A stretch of DNA of 64,000 nucleotides, taken from contig NZ_KB891995.1 of NCBI RefSeq assembly GCF_000373625.1, positions 124,001 through 188,000 of the forward strand. The letters run 5' to 3'. This DNA is from Streptomyces sp. LaPpAH-108 (lineage in GTDB: Bacteria > Actinomycetota > Actinomycetes > Streptomycetales > Streptomycetaceae). Every line of letters starts with the position of its first letter. Position 1 is the first letter of the stretch. Under the pieces are notes generated by a model that saw only the letters and a list, made by a program, of their open reading frames with translations, did no database searches and was not told the DNA's origin. Both the position numbers and the translations under genes were made by a program. This document shows positions 16,668-25,694 of this stretch, piece by piece.

Positions 16668-17363
16668 ATGCCTTCCATGCCCTACCCGCGCCCCTCGGTG
16701 CCCTTCTCCTCGCGCACCAAGACCCTCGCCGCCGCCGCGCTGCTGGCCGCCACCGCGTTCGGCCTGACCGCCTGCGGCTCCGGTGACGACGCCAAGTCGC
16801 CCGTCTCGGTGGTCTCCGAGGAGACCGACTCCGGCAAGGCCGCCACCGTCCTCGACCAGCCCTTCGAGAAGCCGGACCTGGTCCTCACCGACACCCACGG
16901 CAAGAAGTACGACCTGCGCGCCGAGACCAAGGGCCACCCGACCCTCGTCTACTTCGGCTACACCCACTGCCCCGACGTGTGCCCCACGACGATGAGCAAC
17001 ATCGCCGTCGCCCTGAAGGCGCTGCCCAAGGCCGAGCAGGACAAGCTCCGCGTCGTCTTCGTCACCACCGACCCCGGCCGCGACACCCCGGCCGAACTCG
17101 GCAAGTGGCTCAAGGGGATCGACCCCCGCTTCATCGGCCTCACCGGCGACTTCCCCACCATCCAGGCGGGCGCCCGCACCCTCGGCATCTCCGTGGAGCC
17201 GACCACCAAGGACAAGAACGGCAAGCCCGTCTCGGTGCACGGCACCCAGGTCATCGCCTTCTCCCCCAGGACCAACGGCGGTTACGTCCTCTACGGCGAG
17301 GACGCCACGGTCGACGACTACACCAAGGACCTGCCCCAGCTCGTCCGGGGAGCGAAGCCGTGA
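16668..17363 (+). CDS. sco: Sco1/SenC family copper chaperone lipoprotein
   Basis: 231 residues. The lipobox LTAC (about 32-36) makes it a membrane lipoprotein. The thioredoxin-like Sco domain carries the copper ligands CPDVC (Cx3C, about 103-107) and the conserved His in SVHGTQVIAF (about 190). In Streptomyces Sco delivers copper toward cytochrome c oxidase and, with the Dyp peroxidase of the same cluster, toward the copper oxidase GlxA. Its stop overlaps the start of the PCuAC gene by 4 bp (GTGA). Confidence 0.93.
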   Translation: MPSMPYPRPSVPFSSRTKTLAAAALLAATAFGLTACGSGDDAKSPVSVVSEETDSGKAATVLDQPFEKPDLVLTDTHGKKYDLRAETKGHPTLVYFGYTHCPDVCPTTMSNIAVALKALPKAEQDKLRVVFVTTDPGRDTPAELGKWLKGIDPRFIGLTGDFPTIQAGARTLGISVEPTTKDKNGKPVSVHGTQVIAFSPRTNGGYVLYGEDATVDDYTKDLPQLVRGAKP

Positions 17364-17818
17364 GGCGTTCCCTGCTGCCCGCCGCCCTCGCCGCGCTCGC
17401 CGGGGCGCTCGCCCTCACCGGCTGCGGCACGGACTCCGGCGGGCGTCCCGAACTGTCCGCCGGTGCCGCCTACATGCCCCAGCCGGTCTCGTCCGACATG
17501 GCCGCCGGATTCCTCACCGTCACCAACAAGGGCGACGGCGCCGACGAATTGACCTCGGTCACCAGCGACCTCGCCGGTGAGGTCACCATGCACAGCACCA
17601 GCGGCGGCGCCATGACGGAGAAGACCTCCTTCGCCGTCCCGGCCCACGGCCGCCTGGTGTTCCGGAGCGGGGCGAACCACCTCATGTTCGAGGACCTCGA
17701 GCACAAGCCGCGCGAGGGCCAGACGATCACGCTGAAGCTCGGCTTCGCCCACTCCAAGCCGCTCACCGTCGAGATGCCGGTGCGGTCCGCCACGTACAAC
17801 CCGTCGACCGGCCACTAG
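17360..17818 (+). CDS. PCu(A)C-type extracytoplasmic copper chaperone
   Basis: 152 residues from GTG 17360, translationally coupled to sco. The lipobox LTGC indicates a lipoprotein. The PCuAC copper site is seen as VTMHSTSGGAMTE (His and Met) and NHLMFEDL (His and Met), matching the H-x(n)-M ... H-x-M pattern. It passes Cu(I) to Sco or the oxidase CuA site. The streptomycete homologue is known as ECuC. Confidence 0.9.
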   Translation: MRRSLLPAALAALAGALALTGCGTDSGGRPELSAGAAYMPQPVSSDMAAGFLTVTNKGDGADELTSVTSDLAGEVTMHSTSGGAMTEKTSFAVPAHGRLVFRSGANHLMFEDLEHKPREGQTITLKLGFAHSKPLTVEMPVRSATYNPSTGH

Positions 17819-17830
17819 GGAGGGACCACC

Positions 17831-19897
17831 TTGACGCGGACCATCACCCCTCGGCTGCGCCCTCTGGTGCTGCTGCTTCTCGCCGTCACCGCCGTGCTGT
17901 TCGCGGGCGCCGCGCCTGCCTCCGCGCACGCCGCGCTGACCGGCAGCGACCCCGCCCAGGGCGTGGTGGTCGACAAGGCGCCCACCCAGGTGTCGCTCAC
18001 CTTCTCCGAGCAGGTCGCGATGGGCGACGACTCCCTGCGGGTCCTCGACCCCCAGGGCAAGCCCGTCCAGCGGGGCAAGCCCGCCAACGTCAGCGGCACC
18101 ACCTACGCGGTCCAGCTGAAGAGCGGCCTGGCCAAGGGCACCTACACGGTGACCTACCAGGTCGTCTCGGCCGACAGCCACCCCGTCGCCGGTGCCTACA
18201 CCTTCTCCATCGGGGCGCCCTCCCAGACCGTCGTCTCCGACACGGCCACGGTCGGCGGCGGCGTGGTCGGCACGCTGTACGCGATCGGGCGGTACGTGTC
18301 CTACGCCGGGTACATCGTGCTGGTCGGCGGCGCCGCCTTCGTGCTGGCCTGCTGGCGGCGCGGCGCGGGCGTACGGGCGCTGCAGCGGCTGGTGGTCGGC
18401 GGCTGGGTGGCGCTCACCGGCGCCACGCTGTGGCTGCTGCTCCTGCGCGGCGCGTACACCACCTCGGGCAAGCTCGGGGACGCCTTCGACCTGGCGCTGC
18501 TCGGTCAGGTGCTCCAGACCAAGTCCGGGGCCGCGCTGGTCTCCCGGCTGCTGCTGCTCGCCGCCGCCGCGCTCTTCGTGGCGGTGCTCTTCGGGGCGTA
18601 CGCCAAGGGGGACGAGGGCGAGGAGAGCGCCACCGGTGCGGAGGACACCGCCGGTGGGGAGAACACTGCCGGTGGGGAGAACACTGCCGGTGAGCAGAAC
18701 GCTGCCGGTGCGGCGAACGCCGCTGCCGAGGACGCCGAGGAGAAGCGGGACCTCGGCTTCGGGCTCGCCATCGGCGGAGTCGTCGTCGCGGCCGGGCTCG
18801 CGGCGAGCTGGGCCATGGCCGAGCACGCCTCCACCGGACTCCAGCCGGTCGTCGCCATACCGGTCGACATCGTCCATCTGCTGGCCGTCGCCGCCTGGCT
18901 CGGCGGGCTGACCGCCCTGCTGGTCGCCCTCTACCGGGCACCGGCGGACACCCCCCTCGAAGCGTCCGCCGTACGCCGCTTCTCCCGGCTCGCCTTCGGT
19001 TCGGTGCTCGCCCTGGTCGCCACCGGCGTCTACCAGTCCTGGCGCCAGCTCGGCTCCTGGTCCGCCTTCACCGAGACCCGGTACGGCCAGCTGCTGCTGG
19101 TGAAGATCGGCCTGGTGGCCGTCATGGTCGCCCTGGCGGGAATCTCCCGGCGGTGGACGGGACGGCTGGCGGAGCACCCGGCGACCGAGGCCGAGGGGGA
19201 GACCGCCGAGGCGGAGGGTGAGCCGGAGGCCGAGGAGGCTTCCGTGCCCGCCGCCGCTGCGGCTGTACAGAACAAGGACGCCACGGAAGGCACCGCGTCC
19301 ACCACGGCCGGCGCCGAGCGGGCCGCGCAGCTCGCCCGGCAGCGCAGTGCCGTCGAGGACGCCCGGCGCAAGCGGCTGCGGGACGCCGATCCGAACCGGT
19401 CCGGGCTGCGCCGCTCGGTGCTCGCGGAGGCGGCCGTCGCCGTCGTCCTGCTCGCGGTCACCACCGCGCTGACCCAGACCGAGCCGGGCCGCACCGAGCA
19501 GGAGGCGAAGGCCGCGGGCGGTGCCGCCAGCAGTTCCTCGGCCTCCGACAGCTCGGGTGCGCTGACGCTCGACATGGCCTTCGACACCGGCGGCACGAAC
19601 GGCAAGGGCCTGGTCCGCATCGATCTCGACCCCGCCCGCGTCGGCGGCAACGAGATGCATGTCTACGTCCAGCACCCCGACGGGCGCCCCTTCGACGTCC
19701 CCGAGGTGAAGATCGCCCTCACCCAGGAGGCCAAGAAGATCGGCCCGCTCCCCGTGAAGGCGGAACACATCACGCGCGGCCACTGGGGCGCCACCGGAGT
19801 GCAGATCCCTGTAGCCGGTGACTGGAAGGTCGCCGTGACCGTGCGCACCTCCGACATCGACCAGGCGACCGTCTCCAAGAACGCGCAGATCGGCTGA
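17831..19897 (+). CDS. copCD: CopC-CopD fusion copper transport protein with C-terminal beta domain
   Basis: 688 residues. TTG start with GGGAGG nine bases upstream. A signal peptide ends ASA; the mature CopC domain starts with His (HAALTGSDPAQG) and contains the second copper motif DSHPVAGAYTF. About eight or nine membrane helices of CopD follow. Two acidic low-complexity loops interrupt the membrane part, one with GGENTAGGENTAG repeats, the other ending in basic QLARQRSAVEDARRKRLRD. After the last helix an extracytoplasmic beta domain (about 560-688: GGNEMHVYVQHPDGRPFDVP, WGATGVQIPVAGDW) resembles the YtkA-like domain often fused to CopCD. Confidence 0.9.
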   Translation: MTRTITPRLRPLVLLLLAVTAVLFAGAAPASAHAALTGSDPAQGVVVDKAPTQVSLTFSEQVAMGDDSLRVLDPQGKPVQRGKPANVSGTTYAVQLKSGLAKGTYTVTYQVVSADSHPVAGAYTFSIGAPSQTVVSDTATVGGGVVGTLYAIGRYVSYAGYIVLVGGAAFVLACWRRGAGVRALQRLVVGGWVALTGATLWLLLLRGAYTTSGKLGDAFDLALLGQVLQTKSGAALVSRLLLLAAAALFVAVLFGAYAKGDEGEESATGAEDTAGGENTAGGENTAGEQNAAGAANAAAEDAEEKRDLGFGLAIGGVVVAAGLAASWAMAEHASTGLQPVVAIPVDIVHLLAVAAWLGGLTALLVALYRAPADTPLEASAVRRFSRLAFGSVLALVATGVYQSWRQLGSWSAFTETRYGQLLLVKIGLVAVMVALAGISRRWTGRLAEHPATEAEGETAEAEGEPEAEEASVPAAAAAVQNKDATEGTASTTAGAERAAQLARQRSAVEDARRKRLRDADPNRSGLRRSVLAEAAVAVVLLAVTTALTQTEPGRTEQEAKAAGGAASSSSASDSSGALTLDMAFDTGGTNGKGLVRIDLDPARVGGNEMHVYVQHPDGRPFDVPEVKIALTQEAKKIGPLPVKAEHITRGHWGATGVQIPVAGDWKVAVTVRTSDIDQATVSKNAQIG

Positions 19898-19904
19898 CCG
19901 CACC

Positions 19905-21185
19905 ATGCCCGACCCGTCCGTCCCCCAGACCCGTGAGACCCCCGAGACCCCGGCGCCGGAGCAGTCCGGCGCCCGGGGGGTCTCCCGGCGCACCCTGCTC
20001 GGCACCGCCGGGGCCACCGGTCTCGTCCTCGGCGCGGCCGGTGCCTCCGTCGGGTACGCCGCCGCGCCCGCCCCCGCCGCTCCGCTCACCGCCCTCGGCT
20101 CGGACCGGGCGATGTTCCACGTGAAACATCAGCCCGGAATCACCGACGGGCTCCAGGCGCGCGGGCATCTCATCGCCTTCGACCTGGCGCCCGGCGCGGG
20201 CCGCAAGGAGGCCGCGGCCTTGCTGCGCCGCTGGTCGGTGACGGCCGAGCGGCTGATGGCGGGCGAGCCCGCACCGCACGACGACACCGATGTGGCCCGC
20301 GACTCCGGGCCCGCCTCGCTGACCGTCACCTTCGGCTTCGGGCACTCCTTCTTCGCCCGCACCGGCCTGGAGAAGCAGCGGCCGACCGCGCTGGACCCGC
20401 TGCCCGCCTTCTCCTCCGACCAGCTCGACAAGTCCCGCAGCGACGGCGATCTGTGGGTGCAGATCGGCGCGAACGACTCCCTGGTCGCCTTCCACGCCCT
20501 GCGCGCCCTCCAGAGGGAGGCGGGCAGTGCGGCCCGTATCCGCTGGCAGATGAACGGCTTCAACCGCTCACCCGGCGCCACCGCGCACCCCATGACGGCC
20601 CGCAACCTCATGGGCCAGATCGACGGCACCCGCAATCCCAAACCCGCCGAGCCCGACTTCGAGAAGCGGATCTTCGTGCCCGCCTCGGGACAGCCCGCCT
20701 GGATGGCGAACGGCTCCTACGCGGTCGTCCGGCGCATCCGGATGCTGCTCGACGACTGGGAGAAGCTGTCGCTCACCGCCCAGGAGGCGGTCATCGGGCG
20801 CCGCAAGTCCAACGGCGCCCCGCTGTCCGGGGGCGACGAGACCACGCCGATGGACCTGGAGAAGACCGACGCCCACGGCGCGTACCTGGTGCCGCTCAAC
20901 GCGCACGCGAGGATCACCCGGCCCGACCGCAACGGCGGCGCGGCCATGCTGCGGCGGCCCTTCTCCTTCCACGACGGCTTCGACGCGGACGGCACCCCCG
21001 ACGCCGGGCTGCTCTTCATCTGCTGGCAGGCGGACCCGCTGCGCGGCTTCGTCCCGGTGCAGCGCAAGCTCGACCGGGGGGACGCGCTCTCCGCATATCT
21101 GCGGCACGAGTCGAGCGGCCTGTTCGCGGTGCCGGGCGGGGCGGCGAAGGGCGAGTACGTGGGGCAGCGGCTGCTGGAGGGGTGA
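19905..21185 (+). CDS. dtpA: Tat-exported Dyp-type heme peroxidase
   Basis: 426 residues, starting 7 bp after copCD. The Tat signal VSRRTLLGTAGATG (about 26-40) is followed by a lipid-free export region. The Dyp motifs are present: GQIDGTRNPKP (distal Asp in the GxxDG motif), NGSYAVVRRIRM, a proximal His in the DETTPMDLEKTDAHGAYL region and LLFICWQADP. In Streptomyces lividans DtpA acts with Sco in maturing the copper oxidase GlxA and is needed for morphogenesis. A parS site (20113-20128) lies inside the gene and encodes the MFHVKH segment. Confidence 0.92.
   Translation: MPDPSVPQTRETPETPAPEQSGARGVSRRTLLGTAGATGLVLGAAGASVGYAAAPAPAAPLTALGSDRAMFHVKHQPGITDGLQARGHLIAFDLAPGAGRKEAAALLRRWSVTAERLMAGEPAPHDDTDVARDSGPASLTVTFGFGHSFFARTGLEKQRPTALDPLPAFSSDQLDKSRSDGDLWVQIGANDSLVAFHALRALQREAGSAARIRWQMNGFNRSPGATAHPMTARNLMGQIDGTRNPKPAEPDFEKRIFVPASGQPAWMANGSYAVVRRIRMLLDDWEKLSLTAQEAVIGRRKSNGAPLSGGDETTPMDLEKTDAHGAYLVPLNAHARITRPDRNGGAAMLRRPFSFHDGFDADGTPDAGLLFICWQADPLRGFVPVQRKLDRGDALSAYLRHESSGLFAVPGGAAKGEYVGQRLLEG
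20113..20128. promoter_or_regulatory. parS: parS (ParB-binding) site inside dtpA
   Basis: TGTTCCACGTGAAACA, one mismatch from the consensus palindrome. It is translated as part of MFHVKHQ just after the Tat signal region. It is the leftmost of seven sites in the window. Confidence 0.85.
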
Positions 21186-21305
21186 GCGTCCGGGGCAGCG
21201 TGGGGCGACTCGCGGCACCGCGCCCTGGCACACCGTGGCCACCCGTGCGAGTGGCCGTCGTGAGACGCCCGAGCCTGCTTCCCGCGCGGCCATTAGGGTG
21301 AGGTC

Positions 21306-22238
21306 ATGCCAGCGAGCTATGCGTATCTCGGTCCCGAAGGCACCTTCACCGAAGTCGCCCTGCGCACGCTTCCGGAGGCGGCCACCCGTGAGCTGATCCC
21401 CTATGTGTCGGTCCAGTCCGCGCTGGACGCGGTGCGCAACGGCGAGGCCGAGGCGGCCTTCGTGCCGATCGAGAACTCCGTCGAGGGCGGCATCACCACC
21501 ACCCTGGACGAGCTGGTCGCCGGGCACCCGCTGATGATCTACCGCGAGGTGCTGCTTTCGATCACCTTCGCGCTGCTGGTGCGCCCCGGCACGCAGCTGG
21601 CCGACATCAAGACGGTCACCGCCCACCCGGCCGCCCAGCCGCAGGTCCGCAACTGGCTGCGCACCCACCTCCCGGACGCCCTCTGGGAGTCCGCCGCCTC
21701 GAACGCGGACGGCGCCCGGCTGGTCCAGGAGGGCCGGTACGACGCGGCCTTCGCGGGCGAGTTCGCGGCGGCCCGGTACGGCCTGGTCCCGCTGGAGACA
21801 AACATCCACGACGCGGAGAACGCGCAGACCAGGTTCGTGCTGGTCGGCCGCCCCGCCCGGCCCGCCGCGCCGACCGGCGCCGACAAGACCTCGGTGGTGC
21901 TCTGGCAGCGGGACGACCACCCGGGCGCCCTGCGCGACCTTCTGGGTGAGTTCGCGGGCCGAGGGATCAACCTGATGCTGCTCCAGTCGCGTCCGACCGG
22001 GGCAGGTATCGGGAATTACTGTTTCTGCATCGACGCCGAGGGGCACATCTCCGACCGGCGCATGGCCGAGGCACTGATGGGCCTGAAGCGGATCTGCCTC
22101 CAGGTGCGTTTCCTCGGTTCCTATCCGCGCGCGGACATCAGGCCCGGGGAAGCCAGGCCGACCCCGCCGGGCACGTCGGACCAGGAGTTCCTGGCCGCGG
22201 CCGACTGGGTGGCGGGCTGCCAGGACGGCCGGTTCTAG
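21306..22238 (+). CDS. pheA: Prephenate dehydratase
   Basis: 310 residues. Converts prephenate to phenylpyruvate in phenylalanine synthesis. The catalytic domain (about 1-185) begins YAYLGPEGTFTEVAL, contains VPIENSVEGGI and ends NAQTRFVLVG (TRF motif). The C-terminal ACT domain (about 197-280) has the GALRDLL and LLQSRPTGAGIGNYCFCID (ESRP-type) segments that bind phenylalanine for feedback control. There is no chorismate mutase domain. The gap to serS is rich in DnaA boxes. Confidence 0.95.
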   Translation: MPASYAYLGPEGTFTEVALRTLPEAATRELIPYVSVQSALDAVRNGEAEAAFVPIENSVEGGITTTLDELVAGHPLMIYREVLLSITFALLVRPGTQLADIKTVTAHPAAQPQVRNWLRTHLPDALWESAASNADGARLVQEGRYDAAFAGEFAAARYGLVPLETNIHDAENAQTRFVLVGRPARPAAPTGADKTSVVLWQRDDHPGALRDLLGEFAGRGINLMLLQSRPTGAGIGNYCFCIDAEGHISDRRMAEALMGLKRICLQVRFLGSYPRADIRPGEARPTPPGTSDQEFLAAADWVAGCQDGRF

Positions 22239-22249
22239 CCGCCTCCGCG

Positions 22250-22562
22250 TTGTCCACAGAAGTTATCCACAGGTCAGCTTCTCGACCTGGGGACAAGTCG
22301 ACAACAACGGACCCTACGGTCGACAAATCGCCCCAGCCGGTCCAAGATCAGCCATCCTTATGCAGATCGGTTTTCGTCTACCCGTTTCCTTCGATTCACC
22401 TTTTGAGGCGACCTATCTACGCCCGAAAGGGGGCGTGATGCACGTTTGAACCGGTAATTCTTCGAACCCACACCCCGTTCCGGAGTGATCAATTCCAAAA
22501 TCCACAGCCCTTTCGCACAGCCTGTGGATAACTTGGTTCGCGGTGTGGATTCCTGTGGACAA
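22250..22562. promoter_or_regulatory. DnaA-box cluster in the pheA-serS gap
   Basis: In this 451-bp non-coding gap: TTGTCCACA (22250-22258) and TTATCCACA (22263-22271) on the plus strand; TGTGGATAA (22523-22531), TGTGGATTC (22544-22552, weaker) and TGTGGACAA (22554-22562) in inverted orientation; and a weak AAATCCACA (22498-22506). Four are perfect DnaA boxes by the Streptomyces or general consensus. The stretch between them is unusually AT-rich for this genome. The serS promoter must also lie here. Confidence 0.7.
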
Positions 22563-22689
22563 GGCCATCCGCCAAGTACCGCCCGCCACAAGGGAGTCCG
22601 GGCAACCCGGGGTACTCCGGACGATCTTTGCGGAGCGGAACCGGGAAGTGATTCCCGGCCCGTCCCCCCGCACCGGTAGCCTTGGCCCC

Positions 22690-23967
22690 GTGATTGACCT
22701 TCGCCTGCTTCGTGAGGACCCCGACCGTGTGCGCGCGTCCCAGCGCGCCCGTGGAGAGGATGTCGCGCTCGTCGACTCCCTCCTCTCTGCCGACGAGCGG
22801 CGCAGGTCCTCCGGCGTCCGCTTCGACGAGCTGCGCGCCGAGCAGAAGCAGCTCGGCAAGCTGATCCCCAAGGCCGCTCCCGAGGAGAAGGCCGAACTGC
22901 TCAAGCGCGCCGAGCAGCTGAAGGCGGACGTGAAGGCCGCCGACGCCGAGCGCGACGCGGCCGACACCGAGACCCAGGAGCTGCTGCTCCGGCTCGGCAA
23001 CCTCGTCCACCCCGGCGTGCCCGTCGGCGGCGAGGAGGACTTCGTCACGCTGGAGACGCACGGCACGATCCGTGACTTCGGCGCCGAGGGCTTCGCGCCC
23101 AAGGACCACCTGGAGCTGGGCCAGCTGCTCGGCGCGATCGACACCGAGCGCGGCGCCAAGGTCTCCGGCTCCCGCTTCTACTTCCTCACCGGCGTCGGCG
23201 CCCTCCTGGAGCTGGCCCTGGTGAACGCGGCCATGGCGCAGGCCACCGCCGCGGGCTTCACCCCGATGCTCACCCCCGCGCTGGTGCGCCCCCAGTCCAT
23301 GGCGGGCACCGGCTTCCTCGGCCAGGCCGCGCAGGACGTGTACCACCTGGACAAGGACGACCTCTACCTGGTCGGCACCTCCGAGGTGGCGCTCGCCGCG
23401 TACCACATGGACGAGATCATCGACGCCGACAAGCTGCCGCTGCGGTACGCGGGCTTCTCCCCGTGCTTCCGCCGCGAGGCCGGTTCGCACGGCAAGGACA
23501 CCCGGGGCATCTTCCGCGTCCACCAGTTCGACAAGGTCGAGATGTTCTCGTACGTCGACCCGGCGGACTCCGAGGCCGAGCACCAGCGCCTGCTGGAGTG
23601 GGAGAAGCAGTGGCTGACCTCGCTCGAGCTGCCGTTCCGCGTGATCGACGTGGCCACCGGTGACCTCGGCTCCTCCGCGGCCCGCAAGTTCGACTGCGAG
23701 GCGTGGATCCCGACCCAGGGCAAGTACCGCGAGCTGACCTCGACCTCGGACTGCACCGAGTTCCAGTCCCGCCGCCTGTCGATCCGGATGCGCGAGGGCA
23801 AGCAGGTCAAGCCGCTGGCCACGCTCAACGGCACGCTGTGCGCCGTACCGCGCACCATCGTGGCGATCCTGGAGAACCACCAGCAGGCCGACGGCTCGGT
23901 CCGCGTCCCCGAGGTGCTGCGCCCGTACCTCGGCGGCCGTGCGGTGCTGGAGCCGACCGCCAAGTGA
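22690..23967 (+). CDS. serS: Serine--tRNA ligase
   Basis: 425 residues, GTG start (VIDLRLLRED). Class II synthetase that charges all tRNA-Ser. The N-terminal coiled-coil arm (about 30-105: ELRAEQKQLGKLIPKAAPEE and on) contacts the long variable arm. Motif 2 is seen as FSPCFRREAGSHGKDTRGIF and motif 3 as NGTLCAVPRTIVAILEN; TSEVAL and TSTSDCTEFQSRR line the active site. It overlaps the next gene by 4 bp. Confidence 0.97.
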   Translation: MIDLRLLREDPDRVRASQRARGEDVALVDSLLSADERRRSSGVRFDELRAEQKQLGKLIPKAAPEEKAELLKRAEQLKADVKAADAERDAADTETQELLLRLGNLVHPGVPVGGEEDFVTLETHGTIRDFGAEGFAPKDHLELGQLLGAIDTERGAKVSGSRFYFLTGVGALLELALVNAAMAQATAAGFTPMLTPALVRPQSMAGTGFLGQAAQDVYHLDKDDLYLVGTSEVALAAYHMDEIIDADKLPLRYAGFSPCFRREAGSHGKDTRGIFRVHQFDKVEMFSYVDPADSEAEHQRLLEWEKQWLTSLELPFRVIDVATGDLGSSAARKFDCEAWIPTQGKYRELTSTSDCTEFQSRRLSIRMREGKQVKPLATLNGTLCAVPRTIVAILENHQQADGSVRVPEVLRPYLGGRAVLEPTAK

Positions 23968-24776
23968 GCGACGGACTCCCCTACCGGCTGATCGCCACCG
24001 ACCTCGACGGCACGCTGCTGCGCGGCGACGACACCATCTCGCCGCGCACCCGCGCGGCGCTGGTCGCCGCCACCGAGGCGGGGGCCGCGCACATCGTCGT
24101 CACCGGCCGTGCCGTCCCCTGGACCCGGCACATCCTGGACGACCTCGGCTACGAGGGCCTGGCCGTCTGCGGCCAGGGCGCCCAGGTCTACGACGCGGGG
24201 CAGCACCGCCTGCTGACCTCGGTCACCCTGGACCGGAAGCTGGCGGGCGTGGCGCTGGCGAAGATCGAGGCGGAGGTCGGTCCGCTGTACATCGCCGCCA
24301 GCCGGGACGGCCTGGACGGCGACGTCCTGGTCGGCCCCGGCTACGCGGTCACCGGCGCCCTGCCGAGCACGCCGTTCACCGACGTGTCCGACCTGTGGGC
24401 CGCGCCGCTGAACAAGCTCTACATCCAGCACCCCCGGCTGAGCAGCGACGAGCTGGCCGAGGCCGCGCAGGGCGCCGCGGGCGGCTTCGTCACCGTCGTC
24501 ATGGCGGGCGAGGGCATCGTGGAGCTGCTGCCGCTCGGCCTGTCCAAGGCCACCGGCCTCTCCCTGGCGGCCCGCCGCCTGGGCATGAAGGCGGCCGACA
24601 CGATCGCCTTCGGCGACATGCCGAACGACATCCCGATGTTCGCCTGGGCCGCCCACGGCGTCGCCATGGGCAACGCCCACGCGGACCTCCGCGCGGTGGC
24701 CGACGAGGTGACGACCTCCAACGACGAGGACGGCATCGCGGTCGTCCTGGAACGGTTGCTCTCCGAGCACGCCTGA
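23964..24776 (+). CDS. Cof-type HAD phosphatase
   Basis: 270 residues, GTG start overlapping the serS stop (GTGA). HAD motifs: LIATDLDGTLL (nucleophile Asp), VTGRAVPW, the lysine in LGLSKATGL and FGDMPNDIPMFAWA (metal-binding acids). The C2B cap of the Cof family dephosphorylates small sugar phosphates or nucleotides; the substrate is not predictable. Coupled with serS. A second homologue lies at 33822. Confidence 0.9.
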   Translation: MSDGLPYRLIATDLDGTLLRGDDTISPRTRAALVAATEAGAAHIVVTGRAVPWTRHILDDLGYEGLAVCGQGAQVYDAGQHRLLTSVTLDRKLAGVALAKIEAEVGPLYIAASRDGLDGDVLVGPGYAVTGALPSTPFTDVSDLWAAPLNKLYIQHPRLSSDELAEAAQGAAGGFVTVVMAGEGIVELLPLGLSKATGLSLAARRLGMKAADTIAFGDMPNDIPMFAWAAHGVAMGNAHADLRAVADEVTTSNDEDGIAVVLERLLSEHA

Positions 24777-24783
24777 ACCCCAC

Positions 24784-24810
24784 CGGGCGGGACCTGAACA
24801 GTCCCGCCCG
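24784..24810. terminator. Bidirectional terminator between serS operon and tRNA-like gene
   Basis: CGGGCGGGAC / GTCCCGCCCG, 10-bp perfect stem with a 7-nt loop. It sits 8 bp after the HAD stop and, on the other strand, 17 nt after the 3' end of the tRNA-like gene (24827), so it can serve both transcripts. Confidence 0.75.
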
Positions 24811-24825
24811 ACAGGGTGCGGTCAT

Positions 24826-25088
<263 letters not shown>

Positions 25089-25345
25089 GGGTGGGCGGCC
25101 CACGCGAGAGCGACTTCGCGTGCTCGAAGCGACCGCCCCGGGTGGCTCCTTGTGCGGAGCGGGCTCGACGGTGGGTAACTACACCGGAGCCCGCCTCGGG
25201 CCACCCTGTCGGGAGTCGGACGTACTGCCGTGCAGAGGCATCGTCCGGCTCCTCTCCCGGTTCGGGTGCGCCGGGACGTTCCCGGCGGATGGGGCACCCC
25301 TACTGTGCCCCGGCGCCGAGCGGGGGCGCCACCGAATTAACGGCG

Positions 25346-25585
25346 CTACCGGCGGCGCCACCTGCGCCGACGGGCCCGGCTGAAGAACCAGCCCGCGGGC
25401 GGCTCGTCCGAGCGCCACGGCTGCGGCTCGGGCCGCTCCGCGCGCCAGCGGGCGGCGAGCATCCGGGCCCGGGCGGAGGGCTCGACGGCGTCCGCGTCCC
25501 GTATGAACTCCTCGTCGAGGACCACGTCGTCCCACGCGCCGGGGCCGTCCCGTCCCGGCTCGTCGTCCGGTGTCCGCTCGGTCAT
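25346..25585 (-). CDS. Small conserved Streptomyces protein, unknown function
   Basis: 79 residues from ATG 25585, with GGAGG about seven bases upstream. An acidic N-terminal half (TERTPDDEPGRDGPG, DDVVLDEEFIRDADAVEPSA) is followed by a basic tail rich in Arg and Trp (RARRRRWRRR). There is no membrane helix. The charge split and good codon bias suggest a real soluble protein. The 257 bp between it and the tRNA-like gene contain only a weak inverted repeat (CGGGCTC...GAGCCCG, near 25160-25190). Confidence 0.75.
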   Translation of the reverse strand: MTERTPDDEPGRDGPGAWDDVVLDEEFIRDADAVEPSARARMLAARWRAERPEPQPWRSDEPPAGWFFSRARRRRWRRR

Positions 25586-25640
25586 CCGCGCACCTCCGCG
25601 CCCGTGTCTCCGCGTGCTTCCAGTGTGCCGGGGAACGAGT

Positions 25641-25669
25641 GAAGGCCCCGTCAAAGTGCCGGGGCCTTC
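25641..25669 (-). terminator. Terminator of the ABC transporter operon
   Basis: GAAGGCCCCG / CGGGGCCTTC, 10-bp perfect stem with a 9-nt loop, 26 bp beyond the last stop of the four-gene ABC operon on the minus strand. Confidence 0.75.
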
Positions 25670-25694
25670 CTCTTGTTCCGCAGGGTTCCTCGCC

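Noticed and set aside
17318..20089. 923-residue open frame antisense to pcuC, copCD and dtpA
   Set aside because: It covers well-supported genes and shows only Gly/Arg/His-rich filler without domains.
22238..22690. oriC in the pheA-serS gap
   Set aside because: Too few DnaA boxes and no dnaA or dnaN; Streptomyces oriC carries many more boxes between those genes.
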